Positions 50,555 through 57,634 of a stretch of DNA of 64,000 bases are shown piece after piece. Each line of letters starts with the position of its first letter. Position 1 is the stretch's first letter. The notes below the pieces were generated by a model. The model did not search any database. It saw only the letters and a list, made by a program, of their open reading frames with translations, and had not been told where the DNA came from. Source of the DNA: an uncultured Myxococcales bacterium (lineage in GTDB: Bacteria; Myxococcota; Myxococcia; Myxococcales; Myxococcaceae); the NCBI GenBank assembly GCA_937980205.1, contig CALJKW010000010.1, positions 1-64,000 on the forward strand. The letters are read 5' to 3'. Both the position numbers and the translations under genes were made by a program.

Positions 50555-50557
50555 GGG

Positions 50558-51103
50558 TTGGACGAAAATCCCGACAAGAAGGTGCTCGAGCTGGGCGCCA
50601 GGCGCGAGAAGGGCAACGGGAAGTCGGGTGACAAGCCCGACAAGAAGACCCGTCTGCTCGCCGCCCTGGAGCGGGGCATGACGATGATCCACCTCGATGC
50701 GCGCCGTCCCGGCGTGGTCGTGCCGGATCATCTCAAGCGCGAGGCGCACCTGCTGCTCAACCTCTCGTACAAGTTCAGCCCGCCGGACCTGACGGTGAGC
50801 GAGTGGGGCGTGCGGCAGACGCTGACGTTCGGCGGGGTGCCGTTCTGCGTGGCGGTGCCGTGGAGCGCGCTGTACGCGATCTCGAGCCACGCGACGAAAG
50901 AGTTCTACATGTACCCCGACGACATGCCTCCGGAGCTGCTGGCGACGCAGACCCAGAAGCTGTCGACGGAGACCGAAACCCCCGAGGCGGGCAGTGCGCG
51001 CGCGGTGCTGCGCGAGGTGGTGCTCGATCAGAAGGCTGCGACGAGCGAGCCCGAGCCGCCGAAGGAGCCTCCCAAGCGTGGCCATCTCCGGTTGGTGAAA
51101 TGA
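50558..51103 (+). CDS. sspB: SspB-family ClpXP adaptor
   Basis: 181 residues from a TTG start. The central MIHLDARRPGVVVPDHLKRE and LTFGGVPFCVAVPWSALYAI match the substrate-binding domain of SspB. The C-terminus, after a long disordered linker, ends RGHLRLVK, which matches the LRVVK-type ClpX-binding tail of SspB. SspB delivers SsrA-tagged proteins to ClpXP. It starts 3 nt after smpB, joining tagging and degradation in one transcript. The DNA-level TTG start is a choice; no ATG lies between the smpB stop and the conserved core until MTMIHLDARRP. Confidence 0.88.
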   Translation: MDENPDKKVLELGARREKGNGKSGDKPDKKTRLLAALERGMTMIHLDARRPGVVVPDHLKREAHLLLNLSYKFSPPDLTVSEWGVRQTLTFGGVPFCVAVPWSALYAISSHATKEFYMYPDDMPPELLATQTQKLSTETETPEAGSARAVLREVVLDQKAATSEPEPPKEPPKRGHLRLVK

Positions 51104-51119
51104 CGGCACCGGTTCCCCG

Positions 51120-51458
51120 ATGACTGCACAAAGCGAAGACACGATCTTCCACACCGAAGTGGTGAAGCTGCTGCTTCAGGTCGCGTGGAGCGACGACGAG
51201 CTCGACCCCGAAGAGCGCGAGCAGATTCGAATGGCCGCGACGAAGTGGGGAGTGCCTCCGTCGGATCTGCAGATGCTGATGCAGCGGCTCGATGAGGGTG
51301 AGCCGCTGCCGGTGCCGAACCTGAAGCTGTTGCGGCGCAAGCCCGAGGCGGCGATCGCTGCCGCGCGGCGGTTGATGCTGGCCGACGGGAAGATCCAGGC
51401 CGGCGAGGCCGAGATGCTCGCGCAGATCAAAGAGATGCTGACGGCGACGGCCAGCTGA
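51120..51458 (+). CDS. TerB-like protein
   Basis: 112 residues, a helical domain of the TerB/DjlA-N type: VVKLLLQVAWSDDELDPEEREQI and RRLMLADGKIQAGEAEMLAQI have the paired acidic loops (SDDELDPEE, DGKIQAGE) that define the fold and can bind metal. ATG 17 nt after the SspB gene. It is followed 1 nt later by the SAF-type gene. Family members have varied roles, many linked to membrane stress; none is known here. Confidence 0.8.
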   Translation: MTAQSEDTIFHTEVVKLLLQVAWSDDELDPEEREQIRMAATKWGVPPSDLQMLMQRLDEGEPLPVPNLKLLRRKPEAAIAAARRLMLADGKIQAGEAEMLAQIKEMLTATAS

Positions 51459-51459
51459 C

Positions 51460-51945
51460 GTGCGCGAGCGGCGGAGCGGGGCGCTCGGGCCCAGGCAGCA
51501 CCTGATCGCCGGTGTGCTCATCGGGCTCGTCTCAGGCGCGATGTGCGGCCTGTTGGTCGCGAGCTGGACCAACCTGACGACCCGGGTGCAGCTGAACAAG
51601 CTGACGGACGAGCTGGTGAGCGCGGTCGTGGCGTCGAGCCCGCTCGCCGCCGGCGACATCGCCTCGCAAGAGAAGGTCTCCGAGCGGCGTGTTCCCGCCG
51701 ACGTACTGACCCGTTCGGTCATCAGGCCTGCGCAGGCCGGGTACATGGTGTCGAAGGAGATCGACGTGCCGGTCCTCGCCGGCGACCTCCTGTACTGGCA
51801 GTACTTCGAGACGAGCGTCGATGCGCACATGCCTCCGGGCTCGCGCGAGTCGCTGGCGGCCTGCCGGAGGGTCGTGAACGCGCGCGGAGATCTGCCGCGC
51901 GAGAAGAGCCCGTTGGAGATTCGAGCGAGGGTGACCGGGCGGTGA
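51460..51945 (+). CDS. SAF-domain (CpaB-like) protein 1
   Basis: 161 residues from a GTG start. An N-terminal membrane anchor (QHLIAGVLIGLVSGAMCGLLVA) is followed by a CpaB/RcpC-like SAF domain: VVASSPLAAGDIASQEKVSERRVP...LTRSVIRPAQAGYMVSKEIDVPVLAGDLLYWQYF. The 'a...aG..i...dv....vp' to 'v..pv.aGd.l.w..f' pattern is that of the SAF fold. No Flp pilus genes are adjacent. The GTGA overlap with the next gene indicates coupling. It is the first of three in a row. Confidence 0.72.
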   Translation: MRERRSGALGPRQHLIAGVLIGLVSGAMCGLLVASWTNLTTRVQLNKLTDELVSAVVASSPLAAGDIASQEKVSERRVPADVLTRSVIRPAQAGYMVSKEIDVPVLAGDLLYWQYFETSVDAHMPPGSRESLAACRRVVNARGDLPREKSPLEIRARVTGR

Positions 51946-52709
51946 GGCACTTTCTGGTCGGATTCATCCCCTGCTTCGCGCTGGGCTGCGGCGCGGTCTT
52001 TGCGCTGCTCACGAACCACTCGGGGAAGAGCTTCGTCGAGGACTCAGCCAAGCAGCGCGTCGTCTTGCGCGTCGCGGCGTCGTACCCCCGAGATCACCGC
52101 TTGCAGGCAGCGGACCTGCTGCCGGTTCAGGTGCCCGCGCACTTCGTCACTGCGTCCAACGTGCTGGCCGACGAGGCGGAGCTCATCGTGGACCAGCGGC
52201 TCTCCTTCAAGGTCGAGCCCGGCGATCTCGTCACCTGGAGCCTCTTCGCCGACCGAAGCCGAATCGACATGACGTACCGCTGCGCGAAGACGATCGAGAC
52301 GCGGGTGGCCGAGCGACGGGCGGCCGCGATCGACGAGGGGCTCGCGCTCATGACGCCGGGTGGCGGCGAGCTCGAGCTGGTGCCGCCGACGGGCGAGGAC
52401 GTGCAGGCGTTGGCGCTGGCTGCGGATGCCGTCATGGGTGAGGTTCTTCGCAACGAGGCGCTCACCACGGTGAGCGTTCCCCAAGCGCTCGTCACCGGCA
52501 GCCTGGTGCTCGCGGTCGACCGCCCGAAGCTCGCCGGCAAGCGGCTGCTGGTTCCCACGGTGAAGGGCGAGCTGCTGGCCTGGCAGATGGTGGACGACGC
52601 AGAGAAACCTCGCACCGCGTTGGGGTGCGAGACGGTGCTCGCTCAACGCGCCGACGAAGCGGAGCGGAAGCTCGCCCTGGAGCTGGCGCAGAAGGAGTTC
52701 GGAGAATGA
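51942..52709 (+). CDS. Double SAF-domain (CpaB-like) protein 2
   Basis: 255 residues from a GTG start. An N-terminal helix (VGFIPCFALGCGAVFALLT) then two SAF-like units: RLQAADLLPVQVPAHFVTAS...VDQRLSFKVEPGDLVTWSLF, and about 110 residues later NEALTTVSVPQALVTGSL...AGKRLLVPTVKGELLAWQMV. The conserved ending 'v..Gdl..W' is present in both. Coupled by 4-nt overlaps on both sides. A duplication inside the gene or fusion of two SAF genes is likely. Confidence 0.7.
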   Translation: MRHFLVGFIPCFALGCGAVFALLTNHSGKSFVEDSAKQRVVLRVAASYPRDHRLQAADLLPVQVPAHFVTASNVLADEAELIVDQRLSFKVEPGDLVTWSLFADRSRIDMTYRCAKTIETRVAERRAAAIDEGLALMTPGGGELELVPPTGEDVQALALAADAVMGEVLRNEALTTVSVPQALVTGSLVLAVDRPKLAGKRLLVPTVKGELLAWQMVDDAEKPRTALGCETVLAQRADEAERKLALELAQKEFGE

Positions 52710-53056
52710 TGGCGCTCGTCGTGGCGGCGCTGCTGGGGGCAGAGCCGAACCCGCGGCTCGTCGTCGCCGCGCGAGACCTCGCGGCGGGTGAGGTGCTCAG
52801 GGCCGAGGACCTCGCGGCCGCCGACGTGCCGTCCGCGCTGGCGATCGCGAGCTTCGTGCGCGCGGATTCGAAGATGCAGATCGTCGGAGAGCGGCTCGCG
52901 GCTCCCCTGCTCAAGGGAGATCTGGTGCGGTGGAGCTTCTTGGCGGCCACGCGTCTGACGAACGCGGTCGATCGGTGCGCTGCAGCGACGAAGCTGGCAG
53001 CGGACGCGCGCCGTCAGGTCGGTCGGCATCGCGCGGCGGTGCTGGCGCCGAGGTGA
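52706..53056 (+). CDS. SAF-domain (CpaB-like) protein 3
   Basis: 116 residues. MMALVVAALLGAEPNPRL is a short signal, then VVAARDLAAGEVLRAEDLAAADVP...IVGERLAAPLLKGDLVRWSFL, the clearest SAF domain of the set. The C-terminus is a short basic helix. The ATGA overlap with the previous gene suggests one transcript. Three SAF proteins with membrane anchors of decreasing size suggest a complex; whether it is linked to the Tad-like genes elsewhere is unknown. Confidence 0.7.
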   Translation: MMALVVAALLGAEPNPRLVVAARDLAAGEVLRAEDLAAADVPSALAIASFVRADSKMQIVGERLAAPLLKGDLVRWSFLAATRLTNAVDRCAAATKLAADARRQVGRHRAAVLAPR

Positions 53057-53059
53057 GGG

Positions 53060-53422
53060 CTACTTCTTCGCGTTGTTGACGCCCTTCTCCAGCTCGTCGA
53101 CCGCGCTCTCGACGCCGCCCTTGAGCTTCGTCCACGCGTTGCCGGACGACTTCTTCACCTCGTTGAACTTCGACTCCGCGGTCTTCGCCTTGGCGTCGAG
53201 ATCCTTCGCGGTGGCGTCGGCGGTGTCCTTCGTCTTGTCCTTCAGCTTCACGAGGTCCTCGCGCAGCGCCTTCATGCGCGCCTCGGTGCGAGCCACGAAC
53301 TCGTCCTTCTTCTCGTTCGCGTAGCGCTTCGTGGCGTCGTAGGCCTCGCCGGTCTCCTTCTTCACGTCGCCGGCGGTGGTCTGCCCCAGGGCAAGCATCA
53401 CGATGATCGAGATCGTTCCCAT
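53060..53422 (-). CDS. Exported Lys/Glu/Asp-rich helical protein
   Basis: 120 residues. Signal peptide MGTISIIVMLALGQTTAG. The mature part is an almost continuous charged helix (KKETGEAYDATKRYANEKKDEFVARTEARMKAL), like LEA/apolipoprotein-type repeats with Ala, Lys, Asp every 3-4 residues. No domain was recognised. It could be a periplasmic stress or membrane-coating protein. The start is 30 nt from the divergent hydrolase gene. Confidence 0.65.
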   Translation of the reverse strand: MGTISIIVMLALGQTTAGDVKKETGEAYDATKRYANEKKDEFVARTEARMKALREDLVKLKDKTKDTADATAKDLDAKAKTAESKFNEVKKSSGNAWTKLKGGVESAVDELEKGVNNAKK

Positions 53423-53451
53423 GCAGGTCTCATAACAGGTAGAGCCGGGGC

Positions 53452-54543
53452 ATGAACCTCTTCGCCCTGGCCTGCACGCTCATGCTCGCGGCGCCGGCGC
53501 GCGTCGAGTACGGCAAGCTGCACGGCTACCTGAGCCTTCCGGACGGCGACGGCAAGCGCCCCGGAATCGTCTTCCTCGCCGGAGGCTTCCCCGGCGGCGG
53601 CGTCGACCCCCGCGGCCTGCCGTTCGCCGAGGCCGGCGCCGTCGTCCTCTACCCGACGTACCGCGGCACCGACGGCAACCCGGGCGCCATCGAGTCGTTC
53701 CGCGGAGAGGTCGACGATGTGCTCGCGGCCGCCGAGTGGCTCGGCAAGCACGAGCGCGTCGACCGCGTGTACCTGGTCGGGCACAGCACCGGCGGCACGC
53801 TCGCCCTGCTCGCCGCGGCGAAGAGCGACAAGCTCGCCGGCGTCATCGCCTTCGGCCCGGTCGCCGACGCCTGCTCGTACGGCCCGAAGGAGCTGCGCTT
53901 CGACGTCACGAAGCCCAAGGAGTGCGAGCGGCGCTCTCCAGCGAAGCAGAAGGCGAAGGTCCGCACCTGGATCATCGAAGGAGAGCTCGGCCGCGCCGAC
54001 GACGCGAAGAAGCTCGGCGGCATCGTCGTCGCGAACGCCGACCACTTCAGCGTCGTCGAGCCGGTCGCCGCGCTCGCGGCCCGCGAGCTGATGGCCGGCA
54101 AGCTCGCGCTCGAGCCCGCCGCCGTGCAGGACGCCTACGACGGGCCGCCGCCGGTGGTGAGCGACCCGTCGGGGTGGACCGTGCCGCTGCCCAAGGGCTT
54201 TCGGCCCATGCCCGGAAGCGATGAGCCGACGTACCGCCGCGGCAACCAGGTCGTGATGTTCCAGCGCCTCGACGGACCCATCGCGAAGGACTGCGCCGCG
54301 GTGCTCGCGGCCTCGCGCGGCTTCACCACGTTCAAAGAGAAGTGGGGCAAGCACGACATCTGCGGCCTGCGCATGGCGCTGCGGCAGGGGGGCACCGAGC
54401 TGGTGAGCCTGACCCTGCAGCTGCCGTTCGCTCCGAAGGCGCTGAGCCTGCAGCTCATCGGCCCCGTGTCGCGCGAGGCCGACCTGGTCGCGCTCGGGCG
54501 GGAGATTCTCCCCAAGGTGACCGGGCCGACGACCTGGAAGTGA
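53452..54543 (+). CDS. Exported alpha/beta hydrolase
   Basis: 363 residues. Signal peptide MNLFALACTLMLAAPARV. Alpha/beta-hydrolase fold: IVFLAGGFPGGG (oxyanion), nucleophile Ser in VYLVGHSTGGTLAL and catalytic His in VVANADHFSVVEP (NADHFS). The acid is probably the Asp of GRADDAK or nearby. After about residue 230 there is a separate C-terminal domain (WTVPLPKGFRPMPGSDEPTY..., resembling the DUF1795-type fold). Substrate unknown. It faces the M23 gene convergently. Confidence 0.82.
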   Translation: MNLFALACTLMLAAPARVEYGKLHGYLSLPDGDGKRPGIVFLAGGFPGGGVDPRGLPFAEAGAVVLYPTYRGTDGNPGAIESFRGEVDDVLAAAEWLGKHERVDRVYLVGHSTGGTLALLAAAKSDKLAGVIAFGPVADACSYGPKELRFDVTKPKECERRSPAKQKAKVRTWIIEGELGRADDAKKLGGIVVANADHFSVVEPVAALAARELMAGKLALEPAAVQDAYDGPPPVVSDPSGWTVPLPKGFRPMPGSDEPTYRRGNQVVMFQRLDGPIAKDCAAVLAASRGFTTFKEKWGKHDICGLRMALRQGGTELVSLTLQLPFAPKALSLQLIGPVSREADLVALGREILPKVTGPTTWK

Positions 54544-54548
54544 CGCCC

Positions 54549-54564
54549 GGCCGGGGGCCCGGCC
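54549..54564. terminator. GC-rich hairpin between convergent genes
   Basis: GGCCGGG and CCCGGCC arms (7 bp) surround GG. No T-run; a second small CCTGA...TCAGG stem lies at 54580-54593, overlapping the next stop. Bidirectional terminator is plausible. Confidence 0.45.
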
Positions 54565-54588
54565 GCCCCGAGCCGGACGCCTGAGCCT

Positions 54589-55164
54589 TCAGGGGCAGCT
54601 GTTGCGGCTGCGGTAGGCGCGCGTCTCGAAGTAGCGCACGTCGTTGCCGCCGAGCTTCACGCGCACGGGCGTCGAGCCGGCGAGCTGCTCGTAGTGCAGG
54701 TGCGGGCCGCTCGAGCCGCCGGTGTTGCCGACCTCGCCGATCTTCTGGCCCATCTGCACGCGGGCGCCGACGCCGACCAGGCGGACGCGCAGGTGGGCGT
54801 AGCGCGTGCGGTAGCCGCCCGAGTGCTCGATCTCGATCCAGTTGCCGTAGGAGACGTTGCCTTCGCTCTCCGAGCGGGTGACGCGGCCGGCGGCCGAGGC
54901 GATCACGTCGTCACCGAAGTCTCCGTCGCGGTTGAAGTCGACCGCGAGCTGGGGGCTGTGGTTCGAGCGCGTCTGCGCGAGCCAGACCTGCCCGCAGCGG
55001 AACGGCATCCGCATGATCGGCCGGGCGCCGAGCGCAGACTGGTCTTCCGCGAGATCTCCCTCGTCGACCACGCCGTCGACCACCGGCTGTGAAGGGTCGA
55101 GCTCGTCGTCCATCGGTCCGCACGCGGTCACTGCCAGCACAGCGATGCACATCATTCGGTTCAT
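54589..55164 (-). CDS. M23-type (LytM) peptidase domain lipoprotein
   Basis: 191 residues. MNRMMCIAVLAVTACGPMDD has a lipobox (V-T-A-C, Cys15). The LytM/M23 domain occupies residues 60-165: NHSPQLAVDF (HxxxD zinc ligands, first His), NTGGSSGPHLHYEQL (the HLHYE end motif). The family hydrolyses peptidoglycan crosslinks, or regulates amidases when degenerate; both ligand motifs are intact here. ATG at 55164 starts the lipobox signal; upstream in-frame codons give a longer protein without signal. The 5' leader holds a hairpin (55187-55203). Confidence 0.88.
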   Translation of the reverse strand: MNRMMCIAVLAVTACGPMDDELDPSQPVVDGVVDEGDLAEDQSALGARPIMRMPFRCGQVWLAQTRSNHSPQLAVDFNRDGDFGDDVIASAAGRVTRSESEGNVSYGNWIEIEHSGGYRTRYAHLRVRLVGVGARVQMGQKIGEVGNTGGSSGPHLHYEQLAGSTPVRVKLGGNDVRYFETRAYRSRNSCP

Positions 55165-55186
55165 GTCGTTCGTCCTCTTGGTGAAA

Positions 55187-55203
55187 CCGCCGCGTTTCGG
55201 CGG
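55187..55203 (-). promoter_or_regulatory. Hairpin in the leader of the M23 gene
   Basis: CCGCCG, loop CGTTT, then CGGCGG: a 6-bp GC stem ending 23 nt before the ATG. A leader hairpin of this type could control translation. Confidence 0.35.
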
Positions 55204-55265
55204 GTCGGGGCCCAATGAGGAGCAACCCGCGCACCCGCCTGGAACGGCGCGTCATCGTTCACGCT

Positions 55266-55281
55266 GAAACGCGCGCGTTTC
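55266..55281. promoter_or_regulatory. 16-bp perfect palindrome GAAACGCG-CGCGTTTC
   Basis: A perfect 16-bp palindrome in the 171-nt gap between the M23 lipoprotein gene start and the sterol-reductase gene end. It is in the promoter zone of the M23 gene. A regulator operator is the likely meaning; the owner is unknown. Confidence 0.5.
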
Positions 55282-55305
55282 GCGGTAGTGGAGCGCGGGC
55301 GCGCG

Positions 55306-55335
55306 AGGCCCTGTCCTCCGGTAGAGGACAGGCCT
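55306..55335 (-). terminator. Stem-loop after the sterol-reductase-like gene
   Basis: AGGCC-C-TGTCCTC and GAGGACAGGCCT pair (12 bp with one bulged C) around CGGTA. It begins at the stop codon of the minus-strand gene, so it should terminate that operon. Confidence 0.7.
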
Positions 55336-56375
55336 CAGTAAACGAACGGAACGATCCGGTACGGCACGCGCTTCACGTACTCGGCCCACAGCGGCCCGTA
55401 CTTCTGCGCGCAGCGCTTGTCGTCCGCGAGCTGCCGCGGCACGAGCAGCACCAGGTAGTAGATGGGGTACAGCCACGGCTGCCACGCGAGCGGGTACCCG
55501 AGCGCCAGCGCGAGCGCCGACGCCATGCACAGCTCGCCGAGGTAGTTGATGTGCCGCGACAGCCCCCAGAAGCCGCTGACCAGCACGCGGTTCTCGAGCG
55601 CGACCGGCGCGATCACCCCGAAGGCCTTCCGCGTCGGGTCACGCTTGAAGAAGAACTTCTGCATGTTCGCGCCGCGCGCGAGCACCCAGCCGCTGAAGAA
55701 CAGCGCGGCGACGAGCGCGAGCGCCCACGGCGGCGTGTGCGGGTTGGGCGCGTCGGCCAGCGCCCACAGACCCACGCCGTAGAAGAACGGGTAGAAGACG
55801 AAGCAGCCCCAGCCGAGCTTGAAGCCCACGTTCTCGGCCACGAAGTCGTAGGTGTAGAGGTGGACCTCTTCGAAGAAGAGGTACTCGACGAGGAAGAACG
55901 TGAAGAGCGCGACGTACAGCACGACGCCGGGCGACGGATCTGCCGGGTACGTCAGGAAGTGGTGCGCCGCGAACGAGAGCAGGTTGAGCTCGAGCACCGT
56001 CGCGCCGAGCAGGTACAGGAACATCTTCGCGTCGACGCGCCCGCCGAGCCACTGGGGGTTCGCGGCGCGGCCGAGGTAGAGCTGCTTCAAGAAGCTCCAG
56101 CCCGGCACGGGCGGCGCGGTCAGCACGACGGCGAACGAGAAGACGAGGCCGATGACGCAGGCGGTGGCCGCGTTCTCCCAGCGGTGCAGCCACAGCGCGT
56201 TCCATTGAAGCAGCCCGAAGCGGCACGCGAGCGCCCACAGGCCGACGACGGTGAAGAAGACGAAGAGCCCGTTGAGCCGGTACCTCAGCGGCTTGATGTA
56301 CCCCTCGACGTGGCGCGCCGGCAGCGCGGCGTGCAGCACGAAGACGAGCGCGTAGAGGGCAGGGACGAGCAGCAT
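55335..56375 (-). CDS. ERG24/ERG4-type sterol C14(C24)-reductase homologue
   Basis: 346 residues with about eight hydrophobic segments. It matches the C14/C24 sterol reductase family (lamin-B receptor, ERG24, DHCR7) end to end: WSFLKQLYLGRAANPQWLGG recalls FYLGRELNPRIG, VDAKMFLYLLGATVLELNLLS, then FVAENVGFKLGWGCFVFYPFFYG and the C-terminal LSRHINYLGELCMA (the RHINY motif, NADPH/ring binding), DDKRCAQKYGPLWAEYVKRV and PYRIVPFVY. Bacterial members exist in sterol-producing myxobacteria and others. Start ATG at 56375 (MLLVPALYAL); a GTG 3 nt upstream is also possible. Reaction inferred; an isoprenylcysteine methyltransferase-like relative is the alternative. Confidence 0.85.
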   Translation of the reverse strand: MLLVPALYALVFVLHAALPARHVEGYIKPLRYRLNGLFVFFTVVGLWALACRFGLLQWNALWLHRWENAATACVIGLVFSFAVVLTAPPVPGWSFLKQLYLGRAANPQWLGGRVDAKMFLYLLGATVLELNLLSFAAHHFLTYPADPSPGVVLYVALFTFFLVEYLFFEEVHLYTYDFVAENVGFKLGWGCFVFYPFFYGVGLWALADAPNPHTPPWALALVAALFFSGWVLARGANMQKFFFKRDPTRKAFGVIAPVALENRVLVSGFWGLSRHINYLGELCMASALALALGYPLAWQPWLYPIYYLVLLVPRQLADDKRCAQKYGPLWAEYVKRVPYRIVPFVY

Positions 56376-57250
56376 CACTTCTTCTTCTTCAGGGTCGCCG
56401 CGATGCTCTGATCGCGGCCGCCCTCGAACGAGTCTTTGAAGCTCTCGTAGCCGTCGAGCCTCAGCTCGAGCTTCGCGCGGCCCTTCCACCGGTTGTTGCC
56501 GGCCCAGGGCGTGGTGCCGATGGCCTGGCCTTCGACGAGCACGGTGGCGCCGGGCGGGGTGGAGGTGACGACGAGCGCCTGCGCGGACGTGGTGGGCAGG
56601 GGCAGCTTCCGCTGCAGCGTGGGGAAGAGCATGAACGCCGCGGCGGTGCCGAGGCCGAGCACGCCGAGGACGATGACGGCGACGAGGCCCTTGTTCGGCC
56701 CGCGCCGGCCGACGTCATCGCGGTAGGGCCCGGACTCGACCCATTCTTTCTGCGGCTTGCGCGGCGCGCGCGCGAGCTCGAGCTCAGCGGCGCTCATCTT
56801 CGGCGGCTCGAAGACGGCAGCCGGCGGGCGACCCTCCGAGCGCGTCGCGCCTGACACGCGGCCCGAGGCGTCGAGCGCGGGGCGGTTCGCGAGCCACTCG
56901 CCCGAGTCCTGCGGCTTCGGCATGCCGGCCACCGACGAGAGGTACATCTGCACCTGCGGCGGACCCGCGGGCCGGCCGCTCGCCTTCACGAAGTCGTAGA
57001 GCGCCTGCCGCAGCTCGATGCCGTCTTCGGGGAAGCGGTGCTCGAGGTTGGGGTGCAGCATGCGCGTGACGATCGACGCGAGCGGCTCGGGGCCGGGACC
57101 GCCCATCAGATCGAACAGCGCCTGGCCGAGCTGCGGCTGATCGAAGTGGTGCTTCTCGGCTTCGGTGGCGACGAGCCAGGCCGCGAGGTGCGGCGGCATC
57201 CGCGCGTTGACTGCCTTGCAGGCTGCGACGGCTTCGTCGAACGCGCTCAT
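56375..57250 (-). CDS. PEGA-domain membrane protein
   Basis: 291 residues. An N-terminal helical domain (DEAVAACKAVNARMPPHLAA...ALFDLMGGPGPE) resembles the C-terminal lobe ends of kinases and may bind protein. A Pro-rich linker leads to one transmembrane helix (about 190-208, GLVAVIVLGVLGLGTAAAFML) and a PEGA domain (ALVVTSTPPGATVLVEGQAIGTTPW...LRLDGYESF). It would sense or bind the envelope. Its stop shares a base with the start of the sterol-reductase gene, and its start follows the SNase-like gene with no gap. Confidence 0.78.
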   Translation of the reverse strand: MSAFDEAVAACKAVNARMPPHLAAWLVATEAEKHHFDQPQLGQALFDLMGGPGPEPLASIVTRMLHPNLEHRFPEDGIELRQALYDFVKASGRPAGPPQVQMYLSSVAGMPKPQDSGEWLANRPALDASGRVSGATRSEGRPPAAVFEPPKMSAAELELARAPRKPQKEWVESGPYRDDVGRRGPNKGLVAVIVLGVLGLGTAAAFMLFPTLQRKLPLPTTSAQALVVTSTPPGATVLVEGQAIGTTPWAGNNRWKGRAKLELRLDGYESFKDSFEGGRDQSIAATLKKKK

Positions 57251-57634
57251 TCAGCCGACGGGGTAGCGCGGCGAGACGTCTTCCTTCGCCTGGCGCTGGG
57301 TGTCTGCGTACTCGGTGGCGCGGGAGAACTTCGAGCCGTCGGTCACCGCGAGGCCCATCGAGACGAGCTCGCGGCCGGCGTCGACCCAGATGGCGCCGCT
57401 CTTGTCCTGCCGCGCGAGGTACTCGATGAAGCCGGTGCCGGCGCCCTCGCGCACCACCCGCAGCCCTTTGGCGGCTTGCAGCGTGTGCTCGAGCTCGTCG
57501 CGGGCGTCTTCTGCCGCCGGAGCGATGCCGGCGAGCGCGAGGCTCAGCTCTTCGCCTTCGCGCGTCTTGACGATCACCTTCAGCGCGGGCGCGGCGACGA
57601 CCTCGACGAGCGTGACCTTCTCTGCGCCGCTCAT
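57251..57634 (-). CDS. SNase-like domain protein, probably inactive
   Basis: 127 residues. The pattern LKVIVKTREGEELSLALAGIAPA, then GFIEYLARQDKSGAIWVDAGRELVSMGLA and ATEYADTQRQAKED resembles the staphylococcal nuclease (OB-like) fold: 'v.DGDT..l.l.Gi.aPe', 'vn..Lv..GlA..', 'y...e..Ak'. The acidic and Arg catalytic residues of nucleases (D, R, E) are not in place, so a structural or binding role is likely. Start ATG overlaps the upstream stop by 4 nt. A small domain of unknown partner. Confidence 0.6.
   Translation of the reverse strand: MSGAEKVTLVEVVAAPALKVIVKTREGEELSLALAGIAPAAEDARDELEHTLQAAKGLRVVREGAGTGFIEYLARQDKSGAIWVDAGRELVSMGLAVTDGSKFSRATEYADTQRQAKEDVSPRYPVG

Noticed and set aside
50078..51103. 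tmRNA gene near smpB
   Set aside because: I looked for an Ala-type acceptor and a tag-coding frame ending in LAA around smpB and saw neither.
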